NCBI GenBank assembly: GCA_937870635.1
Contig: CALMZP010000013.1
Location: 1 to 45,872, forward strand
Length of the DNA stretch: 45,872 nt
Reading direction: 5' to 3'
Origin: an uncultured Acidobacteriota bacterium
Lineage (GTDB): Bacteria; Acidobacteriota; Thermoanaerobaculia; Gp7-AA8
In this document: one piece after another, positions 7,367 to 15,764 of the stretch
Layout: the number at the start of each line of letters is the position of its first letter
Position numbering within the stretch: the stretch's first letter is position 1
The notes under the pieces: model-generated
What the model was told of the DNA's origin: nothing
Databases searched by the model: none
What the model saw: the letters and a program-made list of their open reading frames with translations, nothing else
Position numbers and translations under genes: made by a program

Positions 7367-9481
7367 TCAGCGTGCGTGCACCTTGTCGACGGCCCACTCC
7401 GCGTTGGTGCCGTGGCACACACCGCAGGACTCAGCAGGATTGGTCGAGTTCGGGAACGTCGTGGAGTTCAGGTACGCGTGCGCAGCGGCGTCCTGGCTGT
7501 CGTGGCAGCCAAGGCATGCAGCGGTGCCGGGACCCTGCAGCGTGAAGTAATCGCGCAGCGCGATCACCGGAGCGGCACCGGGAGGAGGAGGAACCTGGTG
7601 GCTGTTGGCGGTGTGGCACTTCGCGCAGTTGCGGCGGTCGCCGGGGAAGAGCACTTCATTGTAGTGGTGCGCGGCGCCGCCGAATCCGTAGATCGTCAGG
7701 TCCTGCGTGAGCTCTTCGCCGCTGTGGATGCGGTGGATCATCCGCTGGAAGGAGATCGACTCGGCTGGTCCGGCGTTCGCAGGACGGCGCGCCACATCGC
7801 TTCCGGTTGGATTGTGGCAGATCACGCATTCCTGCGTTTCCAGGCGCTGGCCGCCATGGAGAGCGAGCCTGTCATGGCACTGGTTGCATTGCGCGGTCGT
7901 CACGACCTGGCGGCGCGGAGTGACGGCGCCTGTGACGGCGGCGTACTTGAGCGGGTTGTAGGCGGCTTCGCGAACCGCTGCGCCCTGGTTGCTGCCGTCC
8001 GGAGCCTTCAGCTGGACCGTGCGATAGATGTCCGCGCTGAACGTCCAGGTGCCGGTGGAGCCTTCGGGGATCGCGTTGGTGAAGGTGTAGGTGGTGTTAC
8101 CGGTGGCGGCGTCAAACTTCGCCGTCGCTCTCGCGTCCTCGCGGAAGTACTTGGCGTAGCTGGAGGTCGGTCCGGCCAGGATCGGCGAGAACGTGGACAG
8201 CTTGGTTCCGTCGACGGCCGATCCGTCGCCGTTCTTGATCGCGAACACCACGGTCGGCTTCTGGCCGGCGGCGACGTTGCTCACGCTGACGATCGTGGAA
8301 GTGATGCCTTTGAGCTGCTTCGACTTCTCGGGGATCGTGTGCGCGCCGACGATCGACGCGTCGAACTCCTGACCGGAGTCAGGAATGTGGCAGCGGTTGC
8401 ACTGCGAGTCGTCGGTCTGCGGCGGAACGCCGGGGCCGTGGCCTTCGCCCGTGGCGAAGTTGACGTCGTTGTGGCAGGCGCCGCAGGCACGGCGGGACGG
8501 CCTCGTCAGGTAAACATCAGCCTGGGTCGGGACGTTCGATGCGTTCGTGCCGACGTGGCAGTTATCGCAGTTGCGCACATCCTGCGGAAAGGTGACACGC
8601 GAGTAGTTGTGAATCGAGTTGCCGAAACCCCAGATGATGAACGGGGTCTTCTGGCGGCCCGGAGCATGAATCCGGTGGGCCAGCTCGGCCATGTTCACGC
8701 TGTTCCCGGTATCGGGATCGGTGGTCTGCGTGCTGTGGCACATGACGCAGAGCTTCACCTCACGGCGCGAGCCGCCGTGCATCGCCAGCGGGTCGTGACA
8801 GTTGAGGCAGCTCGCGGTGTCGCGAATCTTGTCCCACTTCGCGGTGACCGCGGCGCCGTCGGGACGGAAGTCGTGCTCGACGTTCTCGTAGTAGGTCTTG
8901 GTGATGAACGGGCTGAGATTCCGCGTCGCGTAGATGCCCAGGGTGTGGGTCTTCGTCTGATCGAAGCCCGCGGGCAGGGTCGTGCGGAACGTGTACTTCG
9001 CGCGTCCCGTGGCGAGATCGGTCCATGTCCCGCCCGAATCGACCGAAGCCTGGACGACCGTCTTTCCGGCGTTCGGAGAGCCCGCTGCCGCGGTCGCGTT
9101 ACGCGTGGTGTACGCGGTGAACTCACGCGTGTTCGGATCCCAGGACGCGAGGATGAAGCTGATCGAGATCGTGCCGGGCGTGACCTGGCCGAGGCGATCG
9201 AGGGGCTGCTTCATGTCGTCGGTCAGGGACAGCTCGACGACCGGCTTGCGGTCACTGCCGATGGTGACCGACTCGACTTTGATGTTGAGGCCGGGACGGA
9301 TATAAGCAACCCCGTCGTCGGTGAGGTAGTACTCGAGTTCACTGGCGTTGAAGGGTTTTTGCGGGGCAGGAGCCCCCGTTGTGGGGCCGGCGGCCCGTCT
9401 TCTTCCGGTGTCCGCCGAGAGTGACATTGCGAGAGCCCCAGCGACCAGACAGACAAGGACGCGGCGCAGCGGGTGTGACAT
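7367..9481 (-). CDS. mtrC: OmcA/MtrC family decaheme surface cytochrome
   Basis: 704 residues. Ten CXXCH motifs fall in two groups of five (starting at 225, 245, 305, 333, 361 and at 532, 552, 619, 656, 686), each preceded by a beta-rich domain (residues about 45-215 and 390-520). This is the beta/pentaheme/beta/pentaheme plan of MtrC and OmcA. The start at 9481 has a perfect AGGAGG site. The leader (MSHPLRRVLVCLVAGALAMS, possible cleavage after LSA) has no usable lipobox, unlike Shewanella MtrC/OmcA, so attachment would have to be through the barrel complex. It is first in the operon, with 68 nt to the mtrA-like gene. Likely role: terminal reductase or oxidase for minerals or other extracellular electron carriers. 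Confidence 0.93.
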   Translation of the reverse strand: MSHPLRRVLVCLVAGALAMSLSADTGRRRAAGPTTGAPAPQKPFNASELEYYLTDDGVAYIRPGLNIKVESVTIGSDRKPVVELSLTDDMKQPLDRLGQVTPGTISISFILASWDPNTREFTAYTTRNATAAAGSPNAGKTVVQASVDSGGTWTDLATGRAKYTFRTTLPAGFDQTKTHTLGIYATRNLSPFITKTYYENVEHDFRPDGAAVTAKWDKIRDTASCLNCHDPLAMHGGSRREVKLCVMCHSTQTTDPDTGNSVNMAELAHRIHAPGRQKTPFIIWGFGNSIHNYSRVTFPQDVRNCDNCHVGTNASNVPTQADVYLTRPSRRACGACHNDVNFATGEGHGPGVPPQTDDSQCNRCHIPDSGQEFDASIVGAHTIPEKSKQLKGITSTIVSVSNVAAGQKPTVVFAIKNGDGSAVDGTKLSTFSPILAGPTSSYAKYFREDARATAKFDAATGNTTYTFTNAIPEGSTGTWTFSADIYRTVQLKAPDGSNQGAAVREAAYNPLKYAAVTGAVTPRRQVVTTAQCNQCHDRLALHGGQRLETQECVICHNPTGSDVARRPANAGPAESISFQRMIHRIHSGEELTQDLTIYGFGGAAHHYNEVLFPGDRRNCAKCHTANSHQVPPPPGAAPVIALRDYFTLQGPGTAACLGCHDSQDAAAHAYLNSTTFPNSTNPAESCGVCHGTNAEWAVDKVHAR

Positions 9482-9601
9482 TCGGTTCCTCCTTCAGGTT
9501 CCGAGGGCATTGTTGGGCCCTCCCTGTCCGGAGGCAGGTGATGATCAACACCCATGTCGTGTGGCGGTCCCGGCGGGGGAATGTGAGGTGAAACGTTCCA
9601 G

Positions 9602-10012
9602 TTGCGGCGCGCCATGCGGAACCTGCTCGCACCCTACACCGACGTTATTTATTCATTGTTTCGGTTTTTCGCTGGTCTGCTCTTTGTCTTCCACGGGACG
9701 CAGAAACTCTTCGGATTCCCCGGCGACAAGGCCCCCGCCGCCCTCTGGACCCTCGGATTTTTCGCCGGGCTGATCGAGACGGTTGGCGGCGTGATGATCG
9801 CCGTGGGGTTCTTCGCCGCGCCCGCCGCATTCCTGGCCAGCGGCACGATGGCGGTGGCCTACTTTCTCCGCCACGCCCCCGACGGTTTCCTCCCCATCAT
9901 TAATAGAGGCGAGCTGGCGGTGCTGTACTGCTTCGGGTTCCTGCTGATTGCGGCCATGGGGAGCGGGCGATACTCGGTGGATGGGATCCTTCGGCCGCGA
10001 AGCGGCGGATGA
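9602..10012 (+). CDS. DoxX family membrane protein
   Basis: About 136 residues with four hydrophobic segments. The family signature RFFAGLLFVFHGTQKLFG opens the protein and GGVMIAVGFFAAPAAFLASGTMAVAYF follows. DoxX-like proteins are small membrane proteins associated with quinone or thiol redox chemistry; the exact function of this type is unknown. The TTG at 9602 follows GAGGTG by 11 nt; the ATG at 9614 is the alternative start. It diverges from the mtrC-like gene across about 120 nt, where both promoters must lie. I saw no convincing sigma-70 or FNR site there. Confidence 0.87.
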   Translation: MRRAMRNLLAPYTDVIYSLFRFFAGLLFVFHGTQKLFGFPGDKAPAALWTLGFFAGLIETVGGVMIAVGFFAAPAAFLASGTMAVAYFLRHAPDGFLPIINRGELAVLYCFGFLLIAAMGSGRYSVDGILRPRSGG

Positions 10013-10061
10013 GGGGGGGCGGGGGGGCGCGCGGTTCGGGGTTCGAGGGAAGAGAGAGACG

Positions 10062-10236
10062 GGAATGTTGAATGTTGAATGTTCAATGTTGAATGTTGAA
10101 TGAACTCACGATTCAACATTGAACATTCAACATTCAACATCGAGCCTTGACCGCGGGCGAGATCGCCCGCGCTCCACCTACCACCGCGACGCTCACCATT
10201 CAACATTGAACATTGAACATTCAACATTCAACATTC
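10062..10236. repeat. ATTCAAC heptamer repeats, inverted arms plus third copy
   Basis: The space between doxX and the antiporter gene holds runs of the 7-nt unit GTTGAAT (10062-10102), its complement ATTCAAC with ATTGAAC variants (10111-10140), and a third run (10198-10236). The first two can form a long hairpin around GAACTCAC. The AT-rich units contrast sharply with the GC-rich flanks. A different 28-bp palindrome (10151-10178) lies between the second and third runs. No gene is visible in this stretch. Confidence 0.85.
10151..10178 (-). repeat. Palindromic element GGAGCGCGGGCGA-YC-TCGCCCGC, intergenic copy
   Basis: On the minus strand this reads GGTGGAGCGCGGGCGA, TC, TCGCCCGCGG. It matches copies inside coding sequence at 27752-27778, 37419-37444 and 41736-41760 at nearly every position. 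The core GCGGGCGA/TCGCCCGC forms an 8-bp stem. Confidence 0.8.
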
Positions 10237-10297
10237 CGTCTCTCCCCCCTCCCTCATCCGGCCTTAGCCCACCTAACCGTGCTAAGTTCCCATCCGG

Positions 10298-12283
10298 ATG
10301 GAGGAGCGCCTACTTCTCGTCGACGTCGCGATCATCCTCGCTTCGGCGTTTCCGCTTCTTTTTCTGGGCCGGTGGCTTCGTGTGCCGGTGGTGATCTCGT
10401 ATCTCGTCACCGGGATCGTGATCGGGCCGCACGCTCTGGGGTGGATCCGCGATGCGCATCGCGTCGAGGCGATCGCGGAGATCGGCGTCGCGCTCATCCT
10501 CTTCTTCATCGGCCTGCACGTTCCGCTCGCGAAGCTGCGGACGTTCGGCCGCACCACGTTCATTTCGGGCACGCTGCAGATGGCGCTCACCCTCGCCGCC
10601 GGCGTGGCCTTCTCCGTTCCGTTCGGCGCTGAGCTTCGCTCCGCGATCTTCTACTCGCTGATGGTGGCGCTCGGATCGACGGCGGTCGTGCTCCCGATTC
10701 TCACCGCGCGCGACGAGATGGGCGCGCCGTTCGCCCGCCGTTTCCTCGGAGTCTCGCTCTTCCAGGACTTCGCGGTGATTCCGCTGATGCTGCTCGTGCC
10801 GGCGTTTGCGGTCGGCGCCGCGGCTCCACCACTGCGCGCAGTCCTGCCGCGCGTGGCGTTCGCGATCGTTGGCGTGGTCGTCCTGGTCCTCGTCGCGCGC
10901 GTGGTCGTTCCGCGCGTCTTCGTGCACATCGCGAGACTCGGGAGCCGCGAGACCTTCACCGCCGCCACGATCGTCCTCATCCTCGGCACCATCGCCATCG
11001 CCGGCCGCCTCGGCATATCCTCGGCTCTCGGCGCATTCGCGGCGGGCGTCGTCATCGGCGATACCGATTTCATTCACGAGATCGGCGGCGTACTCCGTCC
11101 GTTTCGCGATTTCCTTTCCGCGCTGTTCTTCGCGTCGATCGGCATGCTTCTCCAGCCGCGCTTCATCTTCGAGCACATCTTCATGGTCCTCGGCATCGTG
11201 GTGGTGGTGGTCGGGCTGAAGATCGTCGCTGCATATCCCGCGTTCCGCGCGGGAGGATCGCTCCCGCGGACATCGATGCGCGCTGCGTTTGCAGTCGCGC
11301 CGATCGGCGAGTTCTCGTTCCTTCTCGCGCAGGAAGGGAAGCGCCAGGGCGTTCTGCCTGTCCACGACGAGCAGCTGCTGATCGCCGTGGCGGTGCTGAC
11401 GCTGGCCAGCACTCCGCTGCTTCTGTCCGCCGGATCGGCGCTCGCCGCGAAGTTGAGGGGAGGACTGGAGCCCGATGAAGAGACTCAGGAACGCAGGCGC
11501 AAGAGCCACATCATCATCGTGGGATACGGATTGAACGGCCAGAACGTGGCTCGTGTCCTCAATGCGACGAACGTCCCGCATGTGATTCTCGAAGAGGATC
11601 CGACGCGCGCGGAAGTCGCGCGCGCCGATGGCGGTGATGTCATCGTGGCCGACGCTGCCGACCCCGATGCGCTCGAAGCCGTCGGAGTGGGTCAGGCCCT
11701 CGTTGCCGTGATCGCGATCTCCGATCCCGACGGCACAAGGCGCATCGTGCGCGCGTGCCGCGCGCAGAGCGAGACGCTGCACATTTTGGTGCGCACGCGT
11801 TACGTGTCGGAGGTGGAACGGCTGCGAGCGCTCGGAGCGAATGAGATCATTCCGGAAGAGTTCGAGACCTCGATCGAGATCGTGACGCGATTGATGCGCG
11901 TCCTCGGCGTGCCCGGCAATCTCGTCGCGGCGCAGTTGCGCCTGCTGCGCGATGAGGGTTACCGGATGCTGCGCGATCCCGCCTTGCGAACGGCCGAGGG
12001 GAGAAGGCTGTCAGCGGTGCTGGCGGCGGGGACGGCGCAGACGTATCTCGTGCTGCCGGATACGGCGGCGGAGGGGCATACGCTGCAGGAGTTGCGGATC
12101 GCGGACGATCATCTCGCGGTGCCGGCGATTCTCCGGGATGGAGTGCCGATGACCTCGCCGGCGGAAACCGAGCGTCTCCGTTCGGGCGACATGCTCTTCC
12201 TGGTCGGCGCGCACGAGGATCTCGTGCGCGTCACCGACCGTCTCGATCAGATCGTCACCGCACCAGAATCGTCGCCAGGCTGA
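10298..12283 (+). CDS. CPA2 family cation:proton antiporter with RCK/TrkA domains (KefB-like)
   Basis: 661 residues. Residues 1 to about 385 hold about 12 membrane helices with CPA2 signatures (YLVTGIVIGPHALG, LFFIGLHVPLAKL, SALGAFAAGVVIGD). A Rossmann TrkA-N/RCK domain follows from about 402 (HIIIVGYGLNGQNVARVL, then an acidic strand end EED), and a TrkA-C domain ends the protein (AEGHTLQEL to DRLDQIV). It would exchange K+ or Na+ for H+ under nucleotide control. It lacks the glutathione-gating context of E. coli KefB/C, so no symbol is given. No ribosome site precedes the ATG at 10298. The 3' end overlaps the convergent mgtE gene by 29 nt. Confidence 0.9.
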   Translation: MEERLLLVDVAIILASAFPLLFLGRWLRVPVVISYLVTGIVIGPHALGWIRDAHRVEAIAEIGVALILFFIGLHVPLAKLRTFGRTTFISGTLQMALTLAAGVAFSVPFGAELRSAIFYSLMVALGSTAVVLPILTARDEMGAPFARRFLGVSLFQDFAVIPLMLLVPAFAVGAAAPPLRAVLPRVAFAIVGVVVLVLVARVVVPRVFVHIARLGSRETFTAATIVLILGTIAIAGRLGISSALGAFAAGVVIGDTDFIHEIGGVLRPFRDFLSALFFASIGMLLQPRFIFEHIFMVLGIVVVVVGLKIVAAYPAFRAGGSLPRTSMRAAFAVAPIGEFSFLLAQEGKRQGVLPVHDEQLLIAVAVLTLASTPLLLSAGSALAAKLRGGLEPDEETQERRRKSHIIIVGYGLNGQNVARVLNATNVPHVILEEDPTRAEVARADGGDVIVADAADPDALEAVGVGQALVAVIAISDPDGTRRIVRACRAQSETLHILVRTRYVSEVERLRALGANEIIPEEFETSIEIVTRLMRVLGVPGNLVAAQLRLLRDEGYRMLRDPALRTAEGRRLSAVLAAGTAQTYLVLPDTAAEGHTLQELRIADDHLAVPAILRDGVPMTSPAETERLRSGDMLFLVGAHEDLVRVTDRLDQIVTAPESSPG

Positions 12284-13490
12284 GGAAGAGGCCCATGCTC
12301 GCGACGTCGGTGGCGGTGGTGAGGAAGATGCTCGACGCCGTCGCGGGATCGGCGCCGAGGCGGCGGAGGATAAGCGGAATCAGTGCGCCGGAGAGACCGC
12401 TGATGACGCAGCTGCCGATCATGGCCGCGAAGACGATGAAGGCGAGTGTGATCGCCGCGGGGTGATGCTGTGCGCGTGCGGTGATGTACATGCCGATGCC
12501 CGCGCTCACTCCGACCAGCGCACCGTTGCAGAGGCCGAGGAGTGCTTCCTTCATCACCAGAGCTTTTTCGCGGCCTGGTTTCAGCTCACCCAGGGTCATG
12601 CCGCGCAGTGCCACGGCGAGAGCCTGACAGCCGGTGTTGCCCGACTGTCCCGCGAGAACAGGAAGGAACGCGGCGAGGATGACCATGCGGTCGATCGTTC
12701 CCTGAAAGAGGCCGACGACCGCGGCGGCGATGAATGCGGTGAGAAGGTTCAGCTGCAGCCATGGATGCCGGAACTTGAGGCTGCGCAGCCACGGTGTGGT
12801 GAGACGTTCTTCCTTGTCGACACCAACCATGCGTCCGGCCTGCGCGGAGATCTCGTACGTCTGTTCTTCGAAGATCGCCTGCCCGCGCACCATGCCGACC
12901 AGAGTCCCGTCGGCTTCACAGACGGGGTAGACGGGGAAGTGTCTGCGCACGACCTCCTTCATCGCGTCGGCGACCGGCATCTGCGGCGTGAGGAAGAACG
13001 GGTTGCGGAGCATGACGTCACCGAGGCGGGCGGAGCGCTCGGCGAGGAGCAGGTCGCGCATGGTGATGATGCCGGCGAACTTCCCTTTGTCGACCACGAA
13101 AAGGTAAGTGACGAGCGTGCTCTTGGCCAGCTCGCGCACGAACTCGATCGTGTCGGCAATGGTCTGGTCGGGACGGAACACGGCGTTCGGCAGTTCCATG
13201 AGCCGGCCGATGGAGTCCTCGGGATAACGCTCATTGCGGATCCATTGCGCGCGCTGCTGCGGGGAGGCGGCGCTGAGCACGGCGTTCCGGCGCTCGGGCG
13301 GAAGATCTTCGAGAACATCGCCCGCCGCGGCGGGATTCATCGACTGCAAAACTTCGACGATCGTCGCTGGCGGTACATCGGCGAGCATGCGCACGACATC
13401 GTGCGATCCGCGCAGCGTCGCCTCGGCAGCGAGCTCCCGCGATGAAGACGGGTCATTTGCCGACTGAGTGGGGTCAGCGGTGGTAGTCAT
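12255..13490 (-). CDS. mgtE: Magnesium transporter MgtE
   Basis: 411 residues from the ATG at 13490, which has GGAGG 6 nt upstream; longer in-frame starts give a non-homologous arginine-rich leader. Domain order: a shortened cytosolic superhelical N domain (about 30-130, LQSMNPAAAGDVLEDLPPE), a CBS pair (about 140-260, FVVDKGKFAGIITMRDLL and DGTLVGMVRGQAIFE), and five membrane helices (about 275-411) including VLAGQSGNTGCQALAV, the MgtE pore signature. It is a Mg2+ channel gated by intracellular Mg2+ bound at N/CBS. No Mg riboswitch was recognised in the 207 nt upstream. The last 29 nt overlap the antiporter gene tail to tail. Confidence 0.93.
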   Translation of the reverse strand: MTTTADPTQSANDPSSSRELAAEATLRGSHDVVRMLADVPPATIVEVLQSMNPAAAGDVLEDLPPERRNAVLSAASPQQRAQWIRNERYPEDSIGRLMELPNAVFRPDQTIADTIEFVRELAKSTLVTYLFVVDKGKFAGIITMRDLLLAERSARLGDVMLRNPFFLTPQMPVADAMKEVVRRHFPVYPVCEADGTLVGMVRGQAIFEEQTYEISAQAGRMVGVDKEERLTTPWLRSLKFRHPWLQLNLLTAFIAAAVVGLFQGTIDRMVILAAFLPVLAGQSGNTGCQALAVALRGMTLGELKPGREKALVMKEALLGLCNGALVGVSAGIGMYITARAQHHPAAITLAFIVFAAMIGSCVISGLSGALIPLILRRLGADPATASSIFLTTATDVASMGLFLSLATILVR

Positions 13491-13697
13491 CGGCAGCCTC
13501 CGTGGTCTCGAACGAACGTTAGGACGTGACGGAAAGGATAATCCGGCACCCCTGAAGTTCCCTAGAGGTGTCCAGAATCTGGCCACCTGTCGGGATCTCG
13601 ATGGTCGTTTTCGCCGAGGCACCGGCGTAAGACGCGTGGTTGCAGGCCGTTATGGATTGACGCGCGCTGGCGTCGGGTTTGCGCTCAGAGCGCCGTC

Positions 13698-14846
13698 ATG
13701 GACTCAATGTCAGATCCCCGACGGATGACCGAGATGGTCCTTGTTGTCGACGACGAGCCGGCGACGCGCGCCGGAGTGGCCGTGGCCGTCGGCTCGACTG
13801 GCCGAAGAGTCGTCACGTGCGGCGACATCGAATCGGCCCAGATGGTGATGGAACGGCTGCCGGTGCGCTCGGTCGTGACCGACATGCGCCTGACCGGCCC
13901 GTTCTCGGATGACGGGCTGCGCTTCATCGAATTCGTGATCCGGCATTCTCCGGAGAGCCGCGTCGTGCTGATGACGGGATCGTCGTCGCCCGAGCTGCAG
14001 CGCGAGGCGCGGCTGCGCGGCGCGGTGGCGGTGCTGGAGAAGCCTTTCACGACCGCGCAGATCGACGCCGTTCTGACCGGCGATGATACGGGTGGCGCGA
14101 CGCTGCCGGACATCATCGACGTGCCGCGCATCGAAGACGTGCTCGCCGGCACACGGCTCTATTCCGTGTTCCAGCCGATCGTCTCCATCGATTCGGTCGA
14201 GCCGATCACGTTCGGATACGAGGCGCTCTCGCGCCTCGACACGCCGGGGCCGATGCACGCGCCCGAGTTTCTCTTCGAGTACTCGTCGCGCAAGTGCTGC
14301 ATGACCGATCTGGAGCTGCTGTGCATGGAGAACTCGGTCCGTGACGGTGCGCGGCTGGCGCCGGAGACGTCGATCTTCATCAACCTGCATCCCGCGGCGC
14401 TGTCCGACCGGCGGATCGTCGACGGACTCATCGCTGCGACCGCCGAGCATGGTCTCGCGCCGCAGCGCGTCGTGCTCGAGATCACCGAGCAGGCGGCGAT
14501 GCGGGAGCTACCGCAGACGCTCGAGCACATCGACGCGCTCAACGCGGCCGGCTTCCGGTTCGCGTTCGACGACGTCGGGATCGCGTACTCGCATCTGCTG
14601 CATCTCGAGCGCGTGCGTCCCGCGTTCATGAAGATCAGCCAGGAGTTCGGCGCGGATTTTCATCGCAACGACTTCAAGGCGAAGATCGTCCGCAACGTCG
14701 TGGCCCTGGCGCAGGATTTCGGATGCGACGTGATCCTGGAAGGCGTCGAGGACCCGCGCGTCGTCGACGCCGCCCGCGCCCTCGGCATCCGGTACGTGCA
14801 GGGCTTCCTGTACGGAAGACCGCAAAGGGCGGCGGTGTGGGCTTAA
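13698..14846 (+). CDS. Receiver-EAL protein, putative c-di-GMP phosphodiesterase
   Basis: 382 residues. A receiver domain spans about 11-125, with VVDDEP and the phospho-acceptor Asp in VVTDMRL. The EAL domain spans about 148-380. Most metal and catalytic residues are seen: Glu in YEALSRL, Asn in FINLHP, Glu in EITEQ, Asp-Asp in FDDVGIAYS, Lys in MKISQ, Glu in LEGVE and Gln in VQGFLYGRP. Loop 6, normally DDFGTGYSSL, is DDVGIAYSHL, and this loop links dimerisation to catalysis, so activity may be altered. It would hydrolyse cyclic di-GMP under phosphorylation control. No partner kinase is adjacent. Start choice is weak: ATGs at 13698, 13707 and 13725 all lack a clear ribosome site. Confidence 0.87.
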   Translation: MDSMSDPRRMTEMVLVVDDEPATRAGVAVAVGSTGRRVVTCGDIESAQMVMERLPVRSVVTDMRLTGPFSDDGLRFIEFVIRHSPESRVVLMTGSSSPELQREARLRGAVAVLEKPFTTAQIDAVLTGDDTGGATLPDIIDVPRIEDVLAGTRLYSVFQPIVSIDSVEPITFGYEALSRLDTPGPMHAPEFLFEYSSRKCCMTDLELLCMENSVRDGARLAPETSIFINLHPAALSDRRIVDGLIAATAEHGLAPQRVVLEITEQAAMRELPQTLEHIDALNAAGFRFAFDDVGIAYSHLLHLERVRPAFMKISQEFGADFHRNDFKAKIVRNVVALAQDFGCDVILEGVEDPRVVDAARALGIRYVQGFLYGRPQRAAVWA

Positions 14847-14851
14847 GGGTC

Positions 14852-14968
14852 AATCCCGAGCGAAGCGAGGGATCTCCGGAAGCACCGGCGGCAGCTGGTG
14901 TTTCCTGCGCTCCCCGAACTTCAATTACCGCGGTGGTACCGGAGGATCCCTCGCTTCGCTCGGGATGA
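14852..14968. repeat. Inverted repeat with arms ATCCCGAGCGAAGCGAGGGATC
   Basis: The left arm at 14852-14879 and the right arm at 14939-14968 are almost perfect complements (arm ends TCCCGAGCGAAGCGAGGGAT, then CTCCGG). About 60 nt lies between them. Related copies occur at 39725-39985 and 41884-41982. The right arm supplies the final codons of the small open frame 14925-15158. Confidence 0.85.
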
Positions 14969-15158
14969 AATCGACTGTTACCGTATCTGAATCGGCACCG
15001 GGTTCTTCAGGTACACCGTCTTCGTCTGTCTGCTCCGGAAAATCCGCCGGTACCACGGTGCGGGCCGCGGCTTGCCGCCGTGCGCAAAGGGTGAGGCTGG
15101 CAGACGCCAGCGCTGGCACGAACAGCAACAGACATGCTGCAAAAAGGGTCCGGGTCAT
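14925..15158 (-). CDS. Small putative secreted protein ending inside a repeat
   Basis: 77 residues with a credible signal peptide (MTRTLFAACLLLFVPALASA) followed by a short acidic region (EQTDEDGVPEEPGADSD). The last 13 residues (IPSEARDPPVPPR) are encoded by the inverted-repeat arm, so the native C-terminus seems to have been replaced. A weak GGGCAGGGC precedes the ATG. No homologue is recognised. It could be a real small exported protein or a chance frame; the leader makes the first more likely. Confidence 0.4.
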   Translation of the reverse strand: MTRTLFAACLLLFVPALASASLTLCARRQAAARTVVPADFPEQTDEDGVPEEPGADSDTVTVDFIPSEARDPPVPPR

Positions 15159-15206
15159 GCCCTGCCCGCTGCAAACGGAATGACAGATTTTGGGGGAGGG
15201 ACGACG

Positions 15207-15305
15207 CTCACCGCAGAGACGCAGAGAACGCAGAGGAACGCAGAGGAACGCGAGAGCTTACTCATCTCTGCGTCCCCTCTGCGTACTCTGCGTCTCTGCG
15301 GTGAA
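15207..15305. repeat. CGCAGAG-type inverted repeat, second copy
   Basis: CTCACCGCAGAGACGCAGAG... runs forward from 15207 and TCTCTGCG...CTCTGCGGTGAAG returns by 15305. Unit and ends (CACCGCAGAGAC / CTCTGCGGTG) match 4161-4320. The stretch 15159-15390 otherwise shows no gene. Confidence 0.8.
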
Positions 15306-15390
15306 GGGTTTCTGAAGATGCTAGCCCTTGATCACGGCCAGCGGCTTGAGTCCGCCACCTTCGCCGCGATCCCCGCATCGGCCACGACAT

Positions 15391-15762
15391 TCACCTCCGC
15401 AATGCAGAGAGGATGCGCAGTGCGTCGTCGCGGCGGCCGGAGGGGATGAACAGGTGATCGTGCCTCAGCGCCGACACCACGTTGCAGCTGATCGCCTCGG
15501 CTGCCAGCGCGGTGGTCACGGCCGCCACAAATCCGATTGCCTCGAGGTCGGAGTAGACCGAGAGCGTGATCCAGGCGGCGACGTACGTATAGGGGAGCCC
15601 GAGCTCATCGGCCTGTTCGCGCGAGACGATCGAGGTCGTGCCTTCGAGCTCGCGGAACGTGGCCAGCGCGCCTGCGACGTCGCCGTCGCACCAGACCCAT
15701 TCCCCGTCGTTGACGACGGGATTCATGGTTCGGAGCAGGATCTCGAGATTTTTCTCCGCCAT
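15391..15762 (-). CDS. ACT domain-containing protein
   Basis: 123 residues from the ATG at 15762. Two ACT-like halves are suggested by EEGTTSIVSREQADELG-type loops (here ELEGTTSIVSRE) and by YTYVAAWITLSVYSDLEAIGFVAAVTTALA, which pairs a beta strand and helix with the classic hydrophobic/Gly pattern. The C-terminal HDHLFIPSGRRDDALRIL resembles small stand-alone ACT proteins of about 130 residues. Such domains bind amino acids or other small ligands; the ligand here is unknown. The gene starts 2 nt after the tag stop codon, so the two are almost certainly co-transcribed and translationally coupled. Confidence 0.8.
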   Translation of the reverse strand: MAEKNLEILLRTMNPVVNDGEWVWCDGDVAGALATFRELEGTTSIVSREQADELGLPYTYVAAWITLSVYSDLEAIGFVAAVTTALAAEAISCNVVSALRHDHLFIPSGRRDDALRILSALRR

Positions 15763-15764
15763 CG

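Noticed and set aside
9482-9601. TTGATCATCA in the mtrC-doxX gap as an FNR/CRP-type site
   Set aside because: It lacks the second half-site at the right spacing (TTGAT-N4-ATCAA); too weak to call.
13491-13697. Mg-sensing (M-box) riboswitch upstream of mgtE
   Set aside because: No conserved M-box core or long pairing was recognised by eye.
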